Source: Microstegium vimineum (taxonomy: Eukaryota; Streptophyta; Magnoliopsida; Poales; Poaceae). From it: 64,000 nucleotides of DNA. Shown one piece after another: positions 57,722 to 64,000 of this stretch (its first letter is position 1; the number at the start of each line of letters is the position of its first letter). The stretch is taken from the NCBI GenBank assembly GCA_022036555.1, contig CM039122.1, positions 53,456,693 through 53,520,692 on the forward strand, given 5' to 3'. The notes below the pieces were generated by a model that was not told the origin of the DNA, made no database searches, and was given only the letters and a program-made list of their open reading frames with translations. Position numbers and translations under genes: made by a program.

Positions 57722-58115
57722 AAAGGACATAGATAAAATTTATTTGTTGCTAATCCCTAAAACACACGGTTGTTGTATAGTCTTTTCTCCAAAATTAACA
57801 AAAAAAATGTCTTCTTCGTTCCTTCCCTTAGAAATTGAGGTGGCCTGGGTTAAGAATGTTGAGCACTCCGTCCAGCAGCCGCAACAGAAGTGCTCATGAC
57901 CAAATTTGACAGACAATAAGGTAGGTAAACTGGTAACGGGTAGCGGCAGGTACAACGCTGCTGCATCGGACGGCTCAAGAAATTTTGGTGTACAAAAAAC
58001 AGAGAATGGCAGTAGAATTCCATGCGGCCCTCTCGTAACCAAAGCAAGCAAAAGTAGATCGCGTCGGGATTCGTATCTCCACGATCGCGTTCGCGTACGC
58101 GTACGGCCCTCGGCC
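57722..58115. other. Upstream region of TBL copy 2
   Basis: About 58005-58115 matches the sequence before TBL copy 1 (ttccatgcg...accaaagcaagca, gcgttcgcgtacg), so the 5' UTR/promoter was duplicated with the gene. The rest is unassigned. Confidence 0.6.
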
Positions 58116-59762
58116 ATGAGGCCCCACAGGAGCAATTACCCGTCGTCACGGCGGAAGATCTCCGTCGCCGTTGCCACGCCGGTGCTTGTCCTGCTGGCCC
58201 TCGCCGTTGTCTCGCTCTACGACTTCAACTTGGCTGATAGTTACCACCAGTACATACGCCGCGCCTCCTCTTCATCTTCGGCGTCGTCTCCGGTCAACTC
58301 CATCTCGTCTTCGCCGTCTCCGGCCGCCACCGCCATCGAGGCCGACTGCGACCTTATGCGGGGCCAATGGATGCCGGACGACGAGGCGCCGTACTACACG
58401 AACCTGACGTGCCCGTTCATGGACGACCTCCAGAACTGCATCAAGTTCGGCAAGCCGAGCCTCGAGTTCTTGCGCTGGCGGTGGCAGCCTGACGGGTGCG
58501 ACCACCCCCGCTTCGACGCGGCACGGTTCTTGGACGCCATGAGGGGCAAGTCCATGGCCTTCGTCGGGGACTCCCTCACCAGGAATCACCTCGAGTCTCT
58601 GCTGTGCATCCTCTCCCAGGTACGTACATACTGCGGCATGTCTCATGTCTGCATCTCGTGTTGCCGTCAGACAACACGTTTCTCGCGGCAACTCATCGCA
58701 CGCGAGAATAAAATATGGATGTCCGCGTCGCATGGCACACGCCGGGCCTGCACCTCTTCTAGCGCCACACAACATTGTGCATGTTTGATTCACTTCATGT
58801 CCTCTTGCTCCTCTGCTACTGTCGTTCGTATATATATATGTCGCAGGTGGCACAGCCGGTGGAGATCGTCACGACGACGGAGCTCGACTTTTGGGGGCGT
58901 CCCGTACGGCGAGACTTCCGCTACGGCAGCCACGGCTTCAGCGTCTCCCTCTTCTGGTCTCCTTTCCTGGTCAAGGCCGACCTGTCAGACGCGGACCTTG
59001 GCCTGTTCGACGTCCACCTCGACACGCCGGACGCCCAGTGGGCGGCGCATATCGCCGACTTCGACTACATCGTCCTCTCGGGGTCCAGCTGGTTCTTCCG
59101 CCCCTCCGTGTACCACGCGGGCGGCCGGCCCTTCGCCTTCGGGCGCAACAGCGGCGCCGCCCACAGCGCCGCCGAGATGCCCGTGTCCGGCGCAGTGCGC
59201 GCCGCGTTCGGCACGGCGCTCGGCGCCATCGCGGACCGCGAGGGGTTCCACGGCAAGGCCTTCGTACGGACGGTCACCCCGCGCACTTCGAGAACGGGGA
59301 GTGGGACACCGGCGGCGACTGCGTCCGCACACAGCCGTTCCGGCGCGGCCAGCGCGCCCGGGACGCCGTCGTGGCCGAGCTCCGCGCGGCACAGGTGAGA
59401 AAGAGAAACTAGCCCTGTCTTTACGCGGCAGCACGAAAAATTCGCTACACCGCGGAGACCGTGACAAGAATGACTAGTGGTTTGATCTGAATCTCTGATG
59501 GTTGTGTACGCAGGTTGACGCGCTCGGCGAAACCGCGGCGACGTCGCAGCGGAACGGCGCGGAGCTGCTGCTGCTAGACGTCACGGAGGCCATGGAACTG
59601 CGGCCGGACGGGCACCCGAGCCGGTATGGACACCCGCCTGTATGGCCGCCTGGCGGGAGCGTGGAGGGGAGATCCGTGGTGGACTGCCTGCACTGGTGCT
59701 TGCCGGGGCCCATCGACTTGTGGAGCGAGCTGCTGTTCCAGATGCTGGCTGCTCATCCATAG
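58116..59762 (+). pseudogene. TRICHOME BIREFRINGENCE-LIKE (TBL) gene copy 2, 1-bp frameshift
   Basis: Three exons: 58116-58619 (168 codons), 58847-59394 and 59514-59762, all with GT-AG borders. Exon 1 encodes the membrane anchor (VATPVLVLLALAVVSLYD), a shorter Ser-rich stem than copy 1, the PMR5 N domain (CDLMRGQWMPDDEAPYY) and the GDS block (MAFVGDSLTRNHLESLLC). Exon 2 begins VAQPVEIVTTTELDFWG and is complete except for one missing base near 59276-59283: it is 548 nt, so the frame is lost after FVRTVTP. Beyond it, HFENGEWDTGGDCVRT and the exon 3 DxxH motif (VVDCLHWCLPGPIDLW) are in the displaced frame. If the missing base is a sequencing error, the gene is intact. Predicted Golgi polysaccharide O-acetyltransferase family, AXY4/TBL19-27-like at a guess. 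Confidence 0.85.
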
Positions 59763-60496
59763 CATCCAAAATGCAAATGTCCGTACTGAATACTGATGGT
59801 CGTGCTGACATCGAGTGAGTGGTGCAAAATGCAAATGCATCTAAACTACACAGGCGTCTGTAAATTGATGTTTTTGCCATGTCCAGAGCAAAGTAAATCA
59901 TAATATCAACCAATACAATATGCCAATACTTTTTAGAACGTCTACGAGTTAGTTGCTTTGGTATTTATTTTCTGTTGCTCCCTAAGAGCCTTTGTGCTTT
60001 GGTCTCTTGTCGTCCTTTTAAAATAAAAAGAGTAAGGTAATCCATAATTTATTTCATGAGGCCATGTCCAACGCTCAACCCAGGAGCACTGCCCTAACAT
60101 TCACGTATACACATAGTATCCGGATCATTAGAAATATTAGCTTCACATGGTGTCAGGTTCTCCTGTAGAGGAAACGATGGCTTGCTCTCACAAAAAGTTA
60201 TGTTGATGCATTGTGAAATGGAAGAATAAGTTGAGAACATTAATGATGTCAGGACCATAGCAGAGGGTAAAGTTTTGCTTGCGTTGAGAAGCTATTGGCC
60301 TGAACTCATTTTAGGCCTTAGGCCTCGTTGATTTCCATCGGATTATCCATAATCCGGGTGGATTGTTACGATCCGTTTTCAATCTGGATGAGAACTAAAA
60401 TGTGCGTTTGTCAGTGGTTCTTTTGATCAGTGGTTCTGACAGTTGGCAGTGGATCTTGTAATTGTCAGTGGGCAGTGGTTCTTTGCTTGATTCAGT
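59763..60496. other. Downstream region of TBL copy 2 and junction to retroelement
   Basis: Until about 59900 it matches the region after TBL copy 1 (gagtggtgcaaaatgcaaatg, gatgtttttgccatgtcc), a shared 3' UTR/flank. Then AT-rich unassigned DNA. Near 60400-60490 the motif cagtggttct recurs three times, just before the retroelement ORF. Confidence 0.55.
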
Positions 60497-63132
60497 ATGA
60501 CTCGCAGTACTCGTGCTCGCGCAGCTGGGTCAGGTGATGATGCTCCTCCACCTCCACGTCCTTCCAGTGATAAGGGCAAGAAGCTCGTTGTTGAGAAAGC
60601 AAAGAAGAAGAAGCGAAAGCTCACAGAGGCTGAGAAAGCCGAGGCAGTGGCCGATGCAGCGGACCGCGCAAAGCGAGGCGGTCGCCGAGGTACCGTGAGA
60701 CTCGGCACCCCTCCGCGGGATCTTCCCTCTTCTCCTCCAGCTGGGTCACACACTAAGGATACTCCACAGGAGCCAGAGCTTGTCACTGAAGCTCTTGGGA
60801 CTCCATTGGCACCTAGTTCCTGGGGGCGTTCCACATGTTCCCAGTCAGCTCAGTCACCCCAGTCAGCAGCACCGACAGCAGCTTCAGCTTCAGTTCACCT
60901 CGATCTGAGGAATCTCACAGCAAAGCAGGTGAAGAAGTTACGGTTTGTTGCTTTGGAGAAGTGGTGCCCGGATCAGAGAGACCCCAGAGCCTCACCAGGA
61001 TGGCATACACCTCTCATGGAGGACTTCTACAGAGCAGCTCAGCTGACCAGCATTCAGATACGACCACACAGGGTTTGCTCCTTAGAGAGCATCGTTGAGC
61101 TAGCTGGTGAGGAGATCCGCCCGTTCCTGACTTACCTACCGGGACTCGCCGACTTACTCAGGCGTTCCGGTAACTACATAGAGAGATGAGTCAGAGAGTT
61201 CTATGCTTCAGTATGGGTGGATCCGGAGCACAAGTTTGTGCAGTACACGTTCAGAGGCGAGCGATATCGGTTATACTTGACCAAACTCAGAGAGATCTTT
61301 CGCCTCCGTTAGCAGGGTGGTGAGCTTGACTTACACTATGAGTGCTATCGAGGAGCCTCAGTGCCTCGCAGAGCTCGAGGTGATCGTACACTGTCAGTGC
61401 AGGAGGTGGCTCCCCTCTTCAAGCCACCTTTCTCAGAGGGCTCCAGGCGTAGCCCAGCAGAGCTCAGACCCACCGTTCACAGGTTGAACGAGGTCCTCCG
61501 TCGTACTCTTCTTCCTCGCACGGGTTACAAAGAAGGGTTGACAAATATGCAGCAGCTACTCCTTCAGGCCCTGGTATCTCAGACACCGTTTGACGTCGCA
61601 AATTTCCTTGTGTCAGAGATTGAGGACGTGATAGCAGATGGCATGAGGGCCCGTCGTCAGTTTCCCTACGCTCACTGGATTTCATCGATTATTTCTATTG
61701 AGCTTGAGGGAGCGCACTCTGGACTTCACGCTCTACTGGATCAGTCGCCGACTACTTTCCCAGATTATAGAGCCTTGGTTCGTTTGACAGCCAGTTTGAA
61801 AATCGGGTCCTCTGTCTTGTCAGAGAGAGGACAGCACCAGCTGACAGAGCAGAGGTTGATGCTCAGGATGAGGCCATTCGCAGCATTGAGCAACAGGAGC
61901 TCCATGGTCTAGATACTGGAGCTGATGTGACTCCAGAGGATACTTCAGACAGCTCAGACGCCGATTTCCAGCCAGTTCCACAGATGCCTCCACGGGCTCA
62001 CGACACTGAGGCTGACGGCTCTGCCTCTGCCACCGAGACGATGATGTTGAAGATTCTTGACCGTCTCAATGAGCAGCAGAGTTCTCTCGTCACTGCAGTC
62101 ACACAGGTCCAGCAGCGACAGGACGAGATGCAGCGACAGTCAGAGGAGCGTCACTTCGAGATGCAGCGACAGATGCTCGCTATGCAGCTAGAGTCCCAGC
62201 GCCTTCAGTTACAGTCACAGCAGCTGCAGCAGCAGAACATGACATTTATGGCCCATATGATGAAGTGGACTAGCGCTCCTCCTCTAGAGTTTCCTGCAGC
62301 TCCACATATACAGATGATGAGCACGTCTCAGCCCTCACAGTTAGTTGGGCAGCTTGGAGGGCCACAGTTCTCAGTTGGACCCTCAGTTGGCCCCTCAGTG
62401 GCCCCTACGAGCTCCGTCGGTCAGTCAGTCACTCCCACCCTAGCCATACAGTCCAGTGGACTTCAGGGTGCCGGATTGACCACCCCGTTCCAATCACCGG
62501 CGACTCAGGTGACGCAGTGGTTGGACACTTTTGGCCCCACTCAGCAGTTCACTCCTCTCACTACTGGTTTCACTCCACTTACCGCTACGATGGGTGCTAC
62601 TACTAGAGATCTGTCAGCGTCCTTCAGTGACATTACCGGTCAACCGTCCCCCACTGGTCCTCAGATAGCAGCAGAGGTTGAGGCCGAGCTAGTTGCACCG
62701 ACAGCCGATCAGCACCATTCCTCAGTAGCTTCCTCAGAGGCTACACACGACAGTCGAGCTCCAGCCGTGTCTACTCCACCTACAGCTGCAGTTGCTACCG
62801 ATGCTACAGTTGTCACCTCTACTCCTGTACAGCCTGTGCAGTCTCCGGTTCTTCAAACTCCAGTCGAGTCAGTGCCTGATGCACAACCGGACACCGCCGC
62901 TCCTGAGGCTCCCACAGAGACACTAGCACCGGTGCTTGATCCTACTTCTACTCCTTCAGCTACTGCTCCAGAGTCATCGACCGTAGCAGGATTGTCAGCT
63001 ACCGACCCCCAGACTGCTTCACTACCAGAGACAGATACTCAGGGGGAGGATTCAGATGATGAGACTTATCTGGCAGCTTTCAGGGTGCTCGACCGGTCCA
63101 CGGCTGCTTCCACTCCACCTCCAGACGCTTAG
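60497..63132 (+). pseudogene. Env-like accessory ORF of Sirevirus-like element, broken
   Basis: Start MTRSTRARAAGSGDD at 60497. A basic Lys-rich segment (EKAKKKKRKLTEAEKAEAV) is followed by a globular region (KLRFVALEKWCPDQRDP, REFYASVWVDPEHKFVQYTF) resembling the putative plant transposon/env-like protein domain of plant LTR elements. TGA at 61187 and TAG near 61310 interrupt the same frame, both C to T type. A frameshift near 61780-61810 precedes a Gln-rich coiled coil (about 62040-62260, QRQMLAMQLESQRLQLQSQQ) and a long Pro/Ser/Thr-rich tail that ends at 63132. No signal peptide is seen; a membrane role is not supported by this sequence. Confidence 0.65.
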
Positions 63133-63157
63133 TTTAGGTGTTTCGACGCCAAAGGGG

Positions 63158-63251
63158 GAGAGGGAGAGTCGAGTAGATGGGCTAGCTTTAGGGGGAGCTA
63201 GTAGGAGAGGGAGAGTCGAGTAGATGGGCTAGCTTTAGGGGAGCTAGTAGG
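63158..63251. repeat. 47-bp purine-rich tandem duplication
   Basis: Two copies starting gagagggagagtcgagtag at 63158 and 63205, each ending agctagtag, just after the accessory ORF. Such extra purine tracts before the 3' LTR are typical of Sireviruses. Confidence 0.9.
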
Positions 63252-63628
63252 ACTTGTTCTTTTGTTGTGTATAAACTCTATTGCATCATGCATCACGTTT
63301 ACCGTCTTAATGCATTGTATGATATGTGTGATGGTTGAGACTTGATGGTTGTGTGACATGTGTGGACATTCTTCCTATATATATCATGTCACTTGGTTAT
63401 GCTATTGCTTCCGCGCTAATCTCTGATCTTTTGGCTATAACATATCCTTTTTGAAATCAAGTACTATGCTCAATTCATATCTATTGTGCTTGTCATGGCT
63501 TGAATGGTTAGGCATGTACTTGTCTTTCTTATAACTAACCCATGCCTATCTCATGTCAAGTCATGTTTTCTCTTATCAAAATTCACTCATTATTCTCTAC
63601 TCGAGTTTATATTGTCGTCAATCACCTA

Positions 63629-63640
63629 AAAGGGGGAGAT
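63629..63640 (+). promoter_or_regulatory. Polypurine tract
   Basis: aaaagggggagat directly before the LTR start tgtagaatca at 63641. Confidence 0.8.
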
Positions 63641-64000
63641 TGTAGAATCATGGACCCTTGTGTTTAGGCGATTAACGACAATACTAGATCACTATGACTA
63701 ACGTGTGTTTTGCAGAGACAAAGTCATTTATGTTAGGTCATGAGTGATGCAATTTGAATGGGCTTAATGGATATTCATGCCCCCAAGATGGAAATCGTTT
63801 CGGTTGCAAAGGATGGAGATACACGACGAAGACTAGGCTAGTTCTTAGTGCCACAAGGTTGAGAAGGGCACTAAGTATAGCTAGGGCTTTTGTTTTTCCT
63901 TTGATCGTACTATTAAGGGGGGTATGAGGTTAGTAGTTTGACCTAGAAGAGTTTAGGAAAGTGGGTATATGCACACTTGTCACAACTAGTCCTAGAGACC
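63641..64000 (+). repeat. LTR (start), Sirevirus-like, runs off window
   Basis: Starts tgtagaatcatggaccc and is nearly identical, in opposite orientation, to 8117 down to about 7755. It differs at the third base of the terminus (tgtag against tgaag) and by scattered substitutions. Confidence 0.88.

Larger units (their letters stand above)
60450..64000 (+). mobile_element. 3' part of a Sirevirus-like LTR retrotransposon
   Basis: Contains an accessory (env-like) ORF region, purine-rich repeats, a polypurine tract and the start of an LTR at 63641 that runs off the window. No gag or pol is found to the left, where TBL-flanking DNA lies instead, so the element is 5'-deleted or a non-autonomous derivative. 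The LTR family matches the solo LTR at 6446-8117. Multiple purine tracts before the LTR and tccgga palindromes in the LTR fit Sireviruses. Confidence 0.7.

Overview
The window is nuclear DNA of a grass (Poaceae). Evidence for this is GC-rich TRICHOME BIREFRINGENCE-LIKE genes, AT-rich spacers full of Tourist-like and Stowaway-like MITEs, LTR retrotransposon families typical of grasses, and an inserted piece of plastid genome in the grass-specific order trnT-GGU, trnE, trnY, trnD, psbM. An Andropogoneae-like species is a guess; the sequence does not name the species.

Layout. (1) 1-5 kb holds two ordinary nuclear genes: the 3' part of a LAG1-type ceramide synthase (+ strand, five exons seen) and a complete two-exon CONSTANS-like B-box/CCT gene (- strand). 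A 5'-truncated LINE with a 17-bp target duplication sits directly in front of the first visible LAG1 exon. (2) 5.76-14.4 kb is a nest: a small Tourist-like MITE is split by a complete but decayed Ty1/copia element (TSD ctaaa), which is itself split by a 1.67-kb solo LTR (TSD gcagg), and the MITE is split again by a LINE (TSD ttagggact). (3) 14.6-22.5 kb holds a copia integrase fragment, GC-rich unassigned DNA next to a 100-N assembly gap, and several MITEs. (4) 22.8-24.1 kb is a TBL (PMR5/GDSL-type polysaccharide O-acetyltransferase) pseudogene with an internal deletion. (5) 24.1-28.9 kb is AT-rich, with two tandem-repeat arrays and a few unassigned exon-like pieces. (6) About 28.8-38.6 kb is plastid DNA in the nucleus (NUPT). 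It is made of two collinear plastome blocks joined inside psaB, with psbM stop loss, psaA broken, ycf3 still open and rps4 cut. (7) 38.6-46.4 kb is a Tekay/Del-type chromovirus inserted into rps4, with a 3.5-kb LTR and a chromodomain integrase. It is cut in gag, where it abuts (8) 46.4-57.7 kb, a Tat-lineage Ty3/gypsy element whose antisense ORF lies between pol and the missing 3' LTR. (9) 58.1-59.8 kb is a second TBL copy that keeps all exons but has a 1-bp frameshift. (10) 60.5-64.0 kb is the 3' end of a Sirevirus-like element with an env-like accessory ORF. Its LTR is the same family as the solo LTR at 6.4-8.1 kb.

Only the LAG1-like and CONSTANS-like genes look intact. No operon or pathway links the genes. 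The story here is the decay of a duplicated TBL locus and plastid-derived DNA under layered transposon insertion. I did not find a credible new molecular system. The best leads are the fused NUPT with its decay pattern, the two TBL copies broken in different ways, the four-layer nest, and the accessory ORFs of the Tat and Sirevirus-like elements.
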